DNA of 64,000 nucleotides from Actinoplanes flavus (GCF_017592555.1 NZ_JAGFNS010000008.1:132117-196116), one strand, 5' to 3'; positions 1 to 8,318 are shown, counted from the first letter of the stretch. The notes: generated from the sequence alone by a model not told the origin. Made by a program: numbers and translations.

Positions 1-1011
1 CGCGACGTAGGTGCCCCAGGCTTCGGGGGTCCGGGTCCCTCGGTAGACCACGCCGCCGATCACCGAGCAGCTCTCGGTGAGGAAGTGTTCGTACTCGAAG
101 ACCGGGTCGACGTACCGGACGCCGGGCCGGCACTGCTCCGCGTCGAACACCGGGGTGCCCTCCTTGCAGGACCAGCCGAGGTTCGCCCCGCCCTGCCAGG
201 GGCGGATGTGGTTGACCTCTTCGACCAGGCCCTGGCCGACGTCGCCGATCCACAGCGAGTTGTCGACCGGGTCGACGGAGAACCGCCACGGGTTGCGCAG
301 CCCGTAGAGCCAGATCTCCGGCCGCGCGCCCGGCGTACGGACGAAGGGGTTGGTGGCGGGCACGCAGTAGGGCTTCGCCCCGCAGGCGCGGTTGACGTCG
401 ATCCGCACGATCTTGCCGAGGAGGGTGCCGAGGTCCTGACCGGCCTTGAACGGGTCGTTGGCGTGGCCGCCGTCGCCGGTGGACCAGTAGAGGTAGCCGT
501 CGCGGCCGAACGCGACCTGTCCGCCGTTGTGGTTGCCGTACTCGGCGTGCTCCTGGGTGAGCAGCACCTGGAGGCGTTCGGGGGCGCTGATGGGCAGCCG
601 GGCCAGGGTGAGCGCGCCGGCCGGCAGGCTGGTGTAGGCCACGTAGAGGATGCCGGTTCGTGCGAAGTTCGGCGCGGGGGTGATGCCGAGCAGGCCTCGT
701 TCGTTGTCGGAGGAGTCGATGCGGGCGGTCAGGTCGAGCACCGGTTCGGCCGCCAGGCCGGTGTCGGGGTGGTAGGCGCGGACGGTGCCGTTCTTCTCCG
801 CGATCAGCAGCCGGCCGTCGGGCAGCCCGGTGATGGCGATCGGGCGCTGGAGACCGGAGGCCACCTGTTCGGTCGCCACGGTGAGTTCGGTGAGTGGCAC
901 GGCGCGGCGGGGAGTGCCGGCCGCCGGCACCGACGCCGGCAGGATCGCGGACAGGGCCAGAACGAGCAGGGCGGCCAGCATGGTGGCCGGGCGACGACGA
1001 CGTCGCGACAT
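1..1011 (-). CDS. Secreted PQQ-dependent sugar dehydrogenase (GSDH family), 3' part outside window
   Basis: The minus strand is open from the ATG at 1011 to the window edge (337 codons, no stop), so the C-terminus is missing. The N-terminus has twin-arginine-like basic residues (MSRRRRRP) then a hydrophobic stretch (LAALLVLALSAILPA), a signal peptide. Recognisable glucose/sorbosone dehydrogenase beta-propeller motifs follow: GLPDGRLLIAEKNG, RGLLGITPAPNF, the catalytic-histidine segment GNHNGGQVAFGRDGYLY, STGDGGHANDP, GLRNPWRFSVDP and WIGDVGQG. The family oxidises the C1 position of soluble aldoses with PQQ outside the cytoplasmic membrane; the substrate cannot be told from sequence. The gene is preceded by a CebR/LacI-like palindrome at 1046-1059, suggesting repression linked to oligosaccharide availability. 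Confidence 0.9.
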   Translation of the reverse strand, partial: MSRRRRRPATMLAALLVLALSAILPASVPAAGTPRRAVPLTELTVATEQVASGLQRPIAITGLPDGRLLIAEKNGTVRAYHPDTGLAAEPVLDLTARIDSSDNERGLLGITPAPNFARTGILYVAYTSLPAGALTLARLPISAPERLQVLLTQEHAEYGNHNGGQVAFGRDGYLYWSTGDGGHANDPFKAGQDLGTLLGKIVRIDVNRACGAKPYCVPATNPFVRTPGARPEIWLYGLRNPWRFSVDPVDNSLWIGDVGQGLVEEVNHIRPWQGGANLGWSCKEGTPVFDAEQCRPGVRYVDPVFEYEHFLTESCSVIGGVVYRGTRTPEAWGTYVA

Positions 1012-1045
1012 GGTCGGCTCCTTGAGCAGAGTGGCGGACGCGGCA

Positions 1046-1059
1046 CGGGAGCGCTCCCA
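1046..1059 (-). promoter_or_regulatory. CebR/LacI-type operator palindrome
   Basis: Minus-strand reading TGGGAGCGCTCCCG, a palindrome with a perfect 12-base core, 35 bases upstream of the sugar dehydrogenase ATG. It differs at one position from the cellobiose-repressor (CebR) site TGGGAGCGCTCCCA known in Streptomyces. The identical 14-mer occurs at 49128-49141 before another secreted carbohydrate enzyme. The cognate regulator is not in this window. Confidence 0.7.
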
Positions 1060-1121
1060 CAATACATCGAAACCTGACAATGCGTGGGCGTCGCCCGGTC
1101 CGGGTGTGACAGCCCGTCGCG

Positions 1122-1778
1122 CTACCGGCCGTTCGCCGAGGGGACGGCCAGGCGCTCCAGCCGGGCGCCGAGCCGCTGCCGGATGTCGGGCCAGTCGTCG
1201 TCGACGATCGCGTAGAGGACGGTGTCGCGCCAGGAACCGTCGGCGCGGCGCCGGTGCTTGCGCAGCACACCCTCCTTGCGGGCGCCGAGGCGTTCGATCG
1301 CGGCCTGCGCCCGCTCGTTGCGGATGTCGGTGACGAGCGTCACCCGTACCGCGTCGAGGGTTTCGAAAGCGAAGGTCAGCATCAGCAGCTTCGCCTCGAC
1401 GTTGATGCCGGAATGCCACCATTGTTGCCCGAGCCACGAGTAGCCGATCATCACGGTGCGCAGGTTCGGCTCGGGTTCGGCGAACGAGGTGGTGCCGGCG
1501 AACCGGCCACTGGCGACCTCTATCTGGGCGTACGGCAACCGGCGGCCGCGGGCCCGTGCGGCGAGTGCCGCGGTGATGTGCCGGCCGGCGTCCGGCACCG
1601 TGACCGGATACTCCAGAGCCGCGCCGGGTGGGCTCTGCCAGCGGAAGATCTCCGCCGCCTGCTCCGGCGCACCGGTCGCGGCCAGGTACCCGGCGGCGTG
1701 TTCGATCGTCAGTGGTTCGAGCCGCACGAGACGACCGGCCAGCACCGGCATCGCGTACCAGAGATCATCGTCTGCCAT
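1122..1778 (-). CDS. GNAT family N-acetyltransferase (RimJ/RimL-like)
   Basis: About 218 residues with the RimL-type layout: LAGRLVRLEPLTIEHA at the N-terminus, the acceptor-side motif FAGTTSFAEPEPNLRTVMIGYSW, then the acetyl-CoA core with EAKLLMLTFAFE and the late motif RNERAQAAIERLGARKEG, ending with RDTVLYAIVDDDW. It probably transfers acetyl from acetyl-CoA to a protein N-terminus or small amine; the substrate is unknown. The frame stays open upstream to a TTG at 1865, but homology begins only at LWYAMPVL, so the ATG at 1778 (or the pair at 1787/1790) is preferred. It is divergent from the carbonic anhydrase gene. Confidence 0.85.
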   Translation of the reverse strand: MADDDLWYAMPVLAGRLVRLEPLTIEHAAGYLAATGAPEQAAEIFRWQSPPGAALEYPVTVPDAGRHITAALAARARGRRLPYAQIEVASGRFAGTTSFAEPEPNLRTVMIGYSWLGQQWWHSGINVEAKLLMLTFAFETLDAVRVTLVTDIRNERAQAAIERLGARKEGVLRKHRRRADGSWRDTVLYAIVDDDWPDIRQRLGARLERLAVPSANGR

Positions 1779-1867
1779 GTCGGCCATCATGAACCAGCGC
1801 GGCCGATCCGGGCCGCCCGGGTGGCGGCCGCCTTCCCACCCGGTGACCGGCGTGTCATCCTCCAACT

Positions 1868-2491
1868 GTGGAACCGGGACGGTTGTTCTCCGATCCGACA
1901 GCCGCGCCGATCCCGCCGCAACCGGCGGCCCCGGACCGCGGCCGGCCGGACCCGGTCGAGGCGCTGGCCCGGCTCCGCGCGGGCAACGCCCGATTCATCG
2001 CGAACACCTCGCCGCCCGGCGGCGGCTCGCAGCCCTTCGCGGTCGTCGTCGGCTGCATCGATGCCCGGGTGCCGGTGGAAACGGTGTTCGGGCAGGGCGC
2101 CGGAGCGATCTGCGTCGTCCGGTCCGCCGGCCACGTGCTGGACCGCGCCGTGACGGGTTCGGTCGAGTTCGCGGTGACCGAACTGCGGGTGCCGCTGGTG
2201 GTCGTGCTCGGCCATGACGACTGCCGCGCGGTGGCGGCCGCGTACGAGGCGGTCCGCACCGGACGCCGGCCGGCCGGCGCCCGCCAGTTCCTGATCGACC
2301 AGATCACCCCCGCGATACCGGCGGCCGCATCGGCCGGCCACAGCCTCGACAAGGCCACGCGCGACCACATCCGCCGGACGGTGGCCGCGCTCCGGCAAGC
2401 CGCCTACCTACGAGAGGCGTTCACCGCCCGCCGCATCGACGTCGTCGGCGGGCTCTACCGGCTGGAGAGCCGGCGCGTCGAGATGGTGTAG
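1868..2491 (+). CDS. Beta-class carbonic anhydrase
   Basis: 207 residues. The two zinc-ligand motifs of beta-carbonic anhydrases are intact: the Cys-x-Asp-x-Arg segment in GCIDARVP and the His-x-x-Cys segment in LGHDDCRA, with the usual VRSAGHVL and SVEFAV strands between them. The enzyme interconverts CO2 and bicarbonate in the cytoplasm. Translation probably starts at the GTG at 1868; no strong Shine-Dalgarno sequence is visible, and the first 30 residues are proline-rich and poorly conserved. The 3' end overlaps the extended frame of the convergent DUF1877 gene. Confidence 0.88.
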   Translation: MEPGRLFSDPTAAPIPPQPAAPDRGRPDPVEALARLRAGNARFIANTSPPGGGSQPFAVVVGCIDARVPVETVFGQGAGAICVVRSAGHVLDRAVTGSVEFAVTELRVPLVVVLGHDDCRAVAAAYEAVRTGRRPAGARQFLIDQITPAIPAAASAGHSLDKATRDHIRRTVAALRQAAYLREAFTARRIDVVGGLYRLESRRVEMV

Positions 2492-2831
2492 CCGCGCGCG
2501 CACGGTACGGGGACATCCCTCGGTCACTGGTCGACGGTGAAGACGACCGCAGGTGCGCCACGATGTAGTCGTCGCCGTCGTGGTGGTGGCCGCCGCCGAG
2601 GACCGTCATGTCGAGTGGGGACAGGCGCCTGCCGCAGCCGAGGGTGCCGTCGCTCAGGCACCGGTGGATGGCATCCCACGCCTTGTCGGTTCCGCAGTCC
2701 AGCGGCTCGCCCGCCCAGTCGCCCATGTCGAGTTCCTCGACGAAGGCGCGGACCTCGGCGTCGTCGCGCGTCGCCATGAGCGCGGTCTCCTGCTCGTCGG
2801 TCAGCGCAAAGTACGTTCCGCGGCATGCCAT
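2421..2831 (-). CDS. DUF1877 (YfbM-like) protein with aberrant C-terminus
   Basis: From the ATG at 2831 the first about 95 residues look like a normal DUF1877 protein: MACRGTYFALTDEQE, then DKAWDAIHRCLSDGTL, LDMTVLGGG and DDYIVAHL. The family normally continues with a helical segment of about 50-60 residues. Here the frame runs into RSSSPSTSDRG and an arginine-rich tail that is antisense to the end of the carbonic anhydrase gene, with 71 bases of overlap. Family members are usually about 150-165 residues; this one is 136 and its last 40 are unrelated. It is therefore likely 3'-truncated and possibly non-functional. The biochemical function of DUF1877 is unknown. It is divergent from the gene at 2899. 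Confidence 0.65.
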   Translation of the reverse strand: MACRGTYFALTDEQETALMATRDDAEVRAFVEELDMGDWAGEPLDCGTDKAWDAIHRCLSDGTLGCGRRLSPLDMTVLGGGHHHDGDDYIVAHLRSSSPSTSDRGMSPYRARAATPSRRAGSPAGRARRRRRCGGR

Positions 2832-2898
2832 GGCCAGGATGGTACGGAGACGGCTGACCCGCTGTGGCACGGACGCGGGCCGTGGTTGGATGTGGCTC

Positions 2899-3141
2899 GT
2901 GAGCAGCACGTGGGATGAGGAGTTCGCCCCGTCGGCCGGTGCCCTGAACACCTTGCGCTGGGCGTACGAGATGGGCGCGACGACGTTGGGTGAGGCGTAC
3001 GACCTGCTCGACCAGTTCGAACTCAGCAACGACGTTCCCGAGGTGCTGGGCCACGACGACACGGTGGAGAACGTCCGGGAGGAGTTCGAGTTCGGCCTGG
3101 AGACGGTCGGTCCCGACACCCCACTGACGACTCTGCTGTGA
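2899..3141 (+). CDS. Small acidic hypothetical protein
   Basis: About 80 residues from the GTG at 2899, starting VSSTWDEEFAPSAGALNTLRW and ending GPDTPLTTLL. The frame is open upstream, but codon bias and sensible composition begin only here. The protein is acidic, helical in prediction by eye, with motifs GEAYDLLDQF and DTVENVREEFEFG. No family was recognised. It is transcribed away from the DUF1877 gene across a 67-base gap. Confidence 0.6.
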   Translation: MSSTWDEEFAPSAGALNTLRWAYEMGATTLGEAYDLLDQFELSNDVPEVLGHDDTVENVREEFEFGLETVGPDTPLTTLL

Positions 3142-3306
3142 CGTGGCTCCGTCGCGGCTCACGGCGCGACGGACGACGGGACGGTGGGGATCGCCGAACG
3201 CGGATCGGTGCCGGCGAACACGAGCCCGATGACGAATCCGGCGCGGCGACTCGTCAGTACGGCTCCCCGAGGTGTGCGGGTCCCCGTCGCGGGTATCCGG
3301 CCCGGC

Positions 3307-4116
3307 ATGCCGCAACGCTTCCATGACTACGACCGGGTGGCGATCGTCACCGGCTCGGACTCCGGCATCGGCGAGGCCACCGCCGTCGCCCTGGCCGAGG
3401 CCGGCTTCGACGTCGGTGTGACGTACCGCTCCGACGACGCCGGCGCCCGGGAGACGGCCGGCAAGGTTCGCGACGCCGGCCGTCGCTGTGAGGTCCGCCG
3501 GCTGGATCTGGTCGGGCTGCCGGGCGCCGCCGACGTCATCGACGACCTGGCCGACGCTCTCGGCGGCCTGGGGGTGCTGGTCAACTGCGCCGGCACGGGT
3601 ATCGCCACCCCGGTCGTGGACACCAGCTGGGAGGACTGGCGTGAGGTCCTGGCCGTCGATCTGGACGGCCCGTTCCTCTGCGCCCAGCGCGCCGCCCGCC
3701 GCATGCTCGCCGCCGGCCGTGGCGGCCGCATCATCAATGTCACCAGCGTGCACGAGCACGCCCCGCGGGTCGGTTCCGGCGCGTACTGCGCGGCGAAGGG
3801 CGGTTTGGGACTGCTCACCAAGGTGCTGGCCCAGGAGCTGGCGGCCGCCGGGATCACCGTGAACGCGGTCGCCCCCGGGGAGATCGCCACGGCGATGACC
3901 GGTAACGAGGATGTCGACCCGCACACGGTGGCCCGCCCGGGCATCCCGGCCGGCCGGCCCGGAGACGCCAACGAGGTCGCTGCGGTGATCAGCATGCTCG
4001 CCTCGCCCGGGGCCGCCTATGTCACCGGCGCCTCGTGGGTGGTCGACGGCGGCATGCTGCTGATGGGCCCCCAGGCCGGCTCGCACCTCACCTCCGGCGA
4101 CTGGCGTGCGGGCTGA
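3307..4116 (+). CDS. SDR family oxidoreductase
   Basis: 269 residues from the ATG at 3307. Classical short-chain dehydrogenase: nucleotide-binding TGSDSGIGEA near residues 14-23, NCAGTG, catalytic Ser in INVTSV, the Tyr/Lys pair in YCAAKGG, and the C-terminal VTGASWVVDGGMLLM. The R-S-D-D residues after strand two suggest NADPH preference, which is inference. The frame is open 123 bases further upstream, but the Rossmann fold starts immediately after MPQRFHDYDR, so this start is chosen. The last 29 bases overlap the convergent HAD gene. The substrate is unknown. Confidence 0.88.
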   Translation: MPQRFHDYDRVAIVTGSDSGIGEATAVALAEAGFDVGVTYRSDDAGARETAGKVRDAGRRCEVRRLDLVGLPGAADVIDDLADALGGLGVLVNCAGTGIATPVVDTSWEDWREVLAVDLDGPFLCAQRAARRMLAAGRGGRIINVTSVHEHAPRVGSGAYCAAKGGLGLLTKVLAQELAAAGITVNAVAPGEIATAMTGNEDVDPHTVARPGIPAGRPGDANEVAAVISMLASPGAAYVTGASWVVDGGMLLMGPQAGSHLTSGDWRAG

Positions 4117-4819
4117 GCGTGAGCGGGGTCAGCAACGCGGGCAGGGCGGCCATGTCGGTGAACGTGTGCGTGGCGCCGGCGGCCAGCAGCACCTGCGGGG
4201 TGTTGTGGGCGGGGCTTCCCGGCGGGCAGTAGCCGAAGACGGTGGCTCCGGCGGCCACTCCGGCCCGTACGCCGGTCGGGGTGTCCTCGATGACGGCGGC
4301 GCGGGCCGGGTCGACGCCGAGGGCGGCCGCGGCGGCCAGGTAGACGTCGGGGGCCGGCTTGCTGCGGGGCGTCTCCATCCCGCTGAAGATCTTGCCGTCG
4401 AACACCGCGTCCAGGCCGGCCTTGGCCAGCTGCAACTCGACCTTGTGGCGGTCGGCGCCGCTGGCGCAGGCCACGCTGCCTCGGTACTGCCGGTCGATCT
4501 CGTGGACGGCGGCGACCGCGCCGGGGATCGGCTGCAGGTCGCGGACGAGGGCGTCGTTGCGGCGTTCGCGGAAGTCGGCGAGCCACGCGTCGGTCACGGT
4601 GAAGCCGGTGTGCGCGGTGATCACCGCGGTCTCGTCGCGCAGCGCCCGGCCGACGAACAGCCGGAAGCAGTCGGCCTCGGAGACCTGCCAGCCGAGTTCG
4701 TGCAGCATCGACCGGAGGACGCTGTTGGTGATGCGTTCGGAGTCGACGAGCACCCCGTCGCAGTCGAAGAGCACGGCGTCGAACGGGAGCGCAGCGGTTT
4801 CCACCATGGCGGTGACCAT
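4088..4819 (-). CDS. HAD-superfamily hydrolase (beta-phosphoglucomutase-like)
   Basis: 243 residues of HAD subfamily IA. Motif I is FDCDGVLVDSE (nucleophile Asp and acid/base Asp), motif II lies in VACASGAD, the motif III lysine in SKPAPDVYLAAA, and motif IV in VIEDTPTGVRAG. A helical cap domain sits between motifs I and II, as in phosphoglucomutase-like and phosphoglycolate-type phosphatases. The exact phosphate substrate cannot be assigned. The start could be the ATG at 4819 or 4807. It converges on the SDR gene with a short overlap. Confidence 0.87.
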   Translation of the reverse strand: MVTAMVETAALPFDAVLFDCDGVLVDSERITNSVLRSMLHELGWQVSEADCFRLFVGRALRDETAVITAHTGFTVTDAWLADFRERRNDALVRDLQPIPGAVAAVHEIDRQYRGSVACASGADRHKVELQLAKAGLDAVFDGKIFSGMETPRSKPAPDVYLAAAAALGVDPARAAVIEDTPTGVRAGVAAGATVFGYCPPGSPAHNTPQVLLAAGATHTFTDMAALPALLTPLTLSPHASRRR

Positions 4820-4872
4820 AACGGTGCGTGATCCGGCGCGGCCATGACCGGGCGCACACCGGGGACCGGCGG

Positions 4873-5853
4873 TCAGACGACCCCGATCTCGCCCACCGGC
4901 GTCGGCGACGGGAGCCGTCCGGAGAGAGCGGTCACGAGCGGCGTCGCGGCGTCGAGGGCCAGCAGCGTACGCGCGCCGTCGTGACCGGGATCGATCAGCA
5001 CGTGGCCGCGCACGCCCCGGGCCGTGCAGTGGCGTATGGCGGCGAGCACGGCGCGTGCTCCGGCGACCGCGAGCAGATCGATCCCGCTCAGGTCGATGAC
5101 GAGCTCCTGTCCGGGCGCCAGGGTCGCGATCGTCCGCTCGGCGAGGGCGGTGAGATCGGCGGCGGTGAGCACGTCCACCGTGCCCCGCACGGTGAGCGTG
5201 ACCAGGTCACCGGCGGTCCGGGAGACGACCAGGTCGATGGTCGTGTCCCGGCCGGCCACCGCCGTGACGTGCGCCAGGGCGCGGGCCGCGACCTCGGCGA
5301 GACGTTCCTGGCCCGGCCGCCGGCCCGGGGTCTCGTGGTGCAGTCCCAGCACGCCGAGCAGGCCGCCGTGATCGGCGTACAGGGGATAGTGGTGAACGGC
5401 GCGCGTCACCGTGTCGAGCCCCGCCAGGACCGGGTGGCCGGCGACGTCGTCGACCAGCACCGGGCCGCCGGTGCGCAGCACGATCCCGCACAGCGACGCG
5501 GCCGACCCGGCGTGCTCGACGAACGCGTCGGTCACCCCGCGATGACGGACGATCCGCGCCGTTCCGCCGGCCGGGTCCACGGTGTACAGGACACAGCCGT
5601 CGGCTCGCGCGGAGGCGGCGATGACGATCGCGGTGAGCACCACCGGGCGGTCGGCCAGCCGCAGGAAGTCCTCGGCCGTCAGCGTCTCCGGCGCCGCACG
5701 CAGCCGGTGCCGGAAGACCTCCAGCAGCGCCCGGCGGCTGGCCCGCATCTCCGCGTCGATCAGGCCCTGCTGCGCCAGCCGCAACGACCGTACGGCGGCG
5801 GCTCCGGCACGCGGACCGCCCGCTGCGGGGGTGGGATTCGACCGGTTCGGCAT
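4873..5853 (-). CDS. GAF-STAS signalling protein
   Basis: 326 residues. A GAF-like sensory domain spans about 50-190 (LTAIVIAASARADGCVLYTVD through DHGGLLGVLGLHHE). It is followed at about 205-315 by a STAS (anti-sigma-factor antagonist) domain whose core reads ELVIDLSGIDLLAVAGARAVLAA, placing a leucine or alanine where many antagonists carry the regulatory serine. It starts 38 bases after the stop of the PP2C gene upstream on the same strand and probably shares its transcript. It likely binds an anti-sigma kinase or HATPase partner; target and ligand are unknown. Confidence 0.82.
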   Translation of the reverse strand: MPNRSNPTPAAGGPRAGAAAVRSLRLAQQGLIDAEMRASRRALLEVFRHRLRAAPETLTAEDFLRLADRPVVLTAIVIAASARADGCVLYTVDPAGGTARIVRHRGVTDAFVEHAGSAASLCGIVLRTGGPVLVDDVAGHPVLAGLDTVTRAVHHYPLYADHGGLLGVLGLHHETPGRRPGQERLAEVAARALAHVTAVAGRDTTIDLVVSRTAGDLVTLTVRGTVDVLTAADLTALAERTIATLAPGQELVIDLSGIDLLAVAGARAVLAAIRHCTARGVRGHVLIDPGHDGARTLLALDAATPLVTALSGRLPSPTPVGEIGVV

Positions 5854-5891
5854 GGGTCACCGCCCGGCCCCGGAACCGCTGTTCATCGACG

Positions 5892-7877
5892 TCATCCGAG
5901 GTGCGGGTCGCGGGTGAGGTGCGGCAGGCCGACCAGGCTGAGCACGTGCTGTGCGGTGCTTCCGGCCGGGGCGAACAACCGCAGCGGATACCGGAGTTCG
6001 CCGTCCGTGCCGGGGTTGGTGCGGTGGAGTTCGGCGACGCCGGCGCTGGCCAGATGCGTGACCGCGGTGAGGTCGACGACCAGCTCGTGCGTACCGCCGA
6101 GGGTGTGCCGGTCCAGTTCGGCGCGCAGCTGATGCGCGGTGTCCGAGTCCAGCGGGCCGTGCACGGCGATCCGGCTGGCCGGCGCGTGCGGCTGGTCGAG
6201 GATCAGCAGCAGGTCGGCGACCTTCTCCGCGACCGGGCGCGACATCCCGGCGCCGATCCGGTCGGCGGTCAGCAGCCGCGCCGGGCGGGAGAGCCGCCGC
6301 CGTACGGTGACGGTCGTGCCGTCGTCGCGACGGTCGACGGTGAGGTCGTCGACGAAACCGGCGGTCATGGACAGCCCCAGCCCGTGATCCCTGCGGAAGT
6401 CGTCGTCGCCCGGCCGGGCCCGCTCCCGCCATCGGCCGTCGTCCGCGACGCTGAGCCGGGCCTCGCCTGATTCGTCCAGGTCGGCGGTGACGGTGACCGT
6501 GGTGTGCGCGGCATCCGGCCGGGCGTGCTGGTAGGCGTTCGTGACCAGCTCCACGGCGGCGTGCACGAGGGACATCCGGTCGTCGTCGCCGGCCTCCAGC
6601 GCCGACACCCAGTCCTGCACCGCGGTACGGCAACCGCGGACGGCCGCCTCCGCCGTCGTACGCAGACGCAGCCGCGGCACGCCCCGGCGCCGCTGGGCGG
6701 CCAGCAGCGTGATGTCGTCGGCATGCCCGCTCTGCCGGACCAGCAGCTCCAGCGTCTGCGTGCACGCCTTCTCCACCGCCGACGACCGGGTGTCGCCGTG
6801 GAAACCGCGCCCGGCGACCACGTCGCCGACGACCAGGGACAGCTCGGCGGTGGCGGCGGCCGGCTCCCGGCCGGGGCGTTCGATGATGCCGTCACTGTAG
6901 AGCAGGACCACCTCGTCCGGTTCCAGGCGGTCACGCATCACCCGATAGGAGGCGCCGGCGCCCAGCGGCCCGTCCCCGGACACCGGCAGGAAGCGGGCGC
7001 CACCGGAGCCGGCGACCAGTGGTGGCGGATGACCCGCCGAACACCACGTCAACGTCCCGTCCCCGGGATCGAGCAGCACCACGCAGACGGTCGCGGCACG
7101 GGCGCCCGGCACCCGTCGCGCCATCCGGTCCACGGCCGCGAACGCCGCCCGGACGTCACCGGACTCCGCCAGCCGATCCTGCAGCACCGCCCGCAACTGC
7201 CCCATCGCCGCGGACGCCCGCACCCCGTGCCCGACCACGTCACCGACGACCAGCGCCACCGGCCCGCCCGGCAGCGGCACGACGTCGAACCAGTCCCCGC
7301 CCGCGGCGGTCTCCTCGTCGGCGAGCAGGTAGCTGGCCGCCACCTCGGCGCCGGGCAGCACCGGCAGCCCGGCCGGCAGCAACTCCCGCTGCAACGCGCC
7401 GACCACGTCACGGGCCCGTTCGTACCGGCGCTGGGCCTCGGCGGCCTGCGCCTGAACGGCCTGGCGTTCCCGTACCCGTGCCGTCACATCCTGCACGTGC
7501 ACGACCACCCCGGCGGGCTCGCCGTCCGGCCCCAGCCGGGCGGTCGTGTCGAAGTCGAGGAAGATCTCCACCGGCTCCCCGGCCTCCGGATGGTCGTAGT
7601 GGATCCGGAAGTCGCGCACCGACTCCGATCGGCCGGTGGCGAGGACCCGGTCGAAGACCGCGCTCGCCCGCTGCCCGGTCAGTTCCGGGAAGACCTCCAG
7701 CAACGGCACGCCGATCACGTCGTCACGGCCGATGTACCGCCGGTACATCCCGGTCAGCGCCCTGATGCGATGCCGCGGCCCCTCCATCCCGATCACCATC
7801 AGCGGCATCTCGTCGAACAGCCGGTAGACGAACTCCGGATCCCCCGCCGGCCACACGCCGTCCGGTCCGTCCACCAT
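5892..7877 (-). CDS. PAS-PP2C(SpoIIE)-HATPase-STAS multidomain regulator
   Basis: 661 residues combining a partner-switching module in one chain. A PAS domain occupies about 15-135, followed by a coiled linker (RERQAVQAQAAEAQRR). A SpoIIE-type PP2C phosphatase at about 165-395 shows the metal-binding motifs GGDWFDVV, VVGDVVGHG, YSDGIIE and HADDITLLA. A Bergerat-fold HATPase follows at about 405-530 (N-box VELVTNAYQHARP, GLGLSM), and a C-terminal STAS domain (LVVDLTAVTHLASAGVAEL). Such proteins phosphorylate or dephosphorylate anti-sigma antagonists in stress or developmental signalling. The start has a strong Shine-Dalgarno GGGAGGG seven bases upstream. It forms an operon with the GAF-STAS gene. 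Confidence 0.9.
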   Translation of the reverse strand: MVDGPDGVWPAGDPEFVYRLFDEMPLMVIGMEGPRHRIRALTGMYRRYIGRDDVIGVPLLEVFPELTGQRASAVFDRVLATGRSESVRDFRIHYDHPEAGEPVEIFLDFDTTARLGPDGEPAGVVVHVQDVTARVRERQAVQAQAAEAQRRYERARDVVGALQRELLPAGLPVLPGAEVAASYLLADEETAAGGDWFDVVPLPGGPVALVVGDVVGHGVRASAAMGQLRAVLQDRLAESGDVRAAFAAVDRMARRVPGARAATVCVVLLDPGDGTLTWCSAGHPPPLVAGSGGARFLPVSGDGPLGAGASYRVMRDRLEPDEVVLLYSDGIIERPGREPAAATAELSLVVGDVVAGRGFHGDTRSSAVEKACTQTLELLVRQSGHADDITLLAAQRRRGVPRLRLRTTAEAAVRGCRTAVQDWVSALEAGDDDRMSLVHAAVELVTNAYQHARPDAAHTTVTVTADLDESGEARLSVADDGRWRERARPGDDDFRRDHGLGLSMTAGFVDDLTVDRRDDGTTVTVRRRLSRPARLLTADRIGAGMSRPVAEKVADLLLILDQPHAPASRIAVHGPLDSDTAHQLRAELDRHTLGGTHELVVDLTAVTHLASAGVAELHRTNPGTDGELRYPLRLFAPAGSTAQHVLSLVGLPHLTRDPHLG

Positions 7878-8318
7878 GGGCCCACCCTCCCGGATATCCG
7901 CCGATCACCGACAAGGGGTATCACCCTTCGGCGGCTCACCGAGGGATCCCACGCCGCCACGACGGCGGGGCGAGGTCCGCGTTCCGTCCAACCCCTTCTT
8001 CCGGTACGCGTGACATCGTCCCGCCGCATGTGGACCGTCCCGTCCGCGCTACGCGGGCTCACCGGGTGGTCCCGCCCGTGCCGCCGCATCCGGGCGGAGA
8101 TCGGTGCCTCCGCGGGCCGGCCTCGGCGTTTCCGCACCCGCCTGCCGCCGGTGACGCTCCGGCCGGTGGGCTCTCAGCGGGCGCCGAGACAGCACCCGCG
8201 ACCAGCCATACAAGATCAGCCACCTGCATGGGGATAACCGACCGGAGGATTGCCCTCCGGCCACGGTGGACGGATATTCGTGCTGGTTTGTCACCGTACG
8301 CCGAACGGAGTGGCCCTC
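7878..8318. other. Intergenic region between divergent signalling and CATRA operons
   Basis: About 440 bases without a convincing gene. It should hold the promoter of the PP2C gene (minus) and of the CATRA operon (plus). Visible structure is an imperfect palindrome AAGGGGTATCACCCTT at 7913-7928 and a strong hairpin at 8242-8260. Short open frames exist on both strands, but none has a ribosome site plus normal codon use. Confidence 0.5.
8242..8260 (+). promoter_or_regulatory. Hairpin upstream of CATRA operon
   Basis: Perfect 7-base inverted repeat CCGGAGG / CCTCCGG around a 5-base loop (ATTGC), 58 bases before the preferred start of the CHAT gene. The left arm contains a Shine-Dalgarno-like GGAGG followed directly by a TTG that could open the reading frame at 8250. 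It may be an operator, an attenuator or a translation-controlling stem; the sequence alone does not decide. Confidence 0.4.

Noticed and set aside
2524..4086. 520-codon open frame on the minus strand across the SDR gene
   Set aside because: Its translation is an Arg/Gly/His-rich shadow; the plus-strand frame has clear SDR motifs.
7913..7928. GGGTAT within an imperfect palindrome as a stress-sigma promoter
   Set aside because: It points away from the PP2C gene and lacks a GTTT element at the right distance.
8059..8228. Minus-strand frame beginning MQVADLVWLVAGAVS as a small membrane gene
   Set aside because: No ribosome site, and the rest is Gly/Pro/Arg-rich low-quality sequence.
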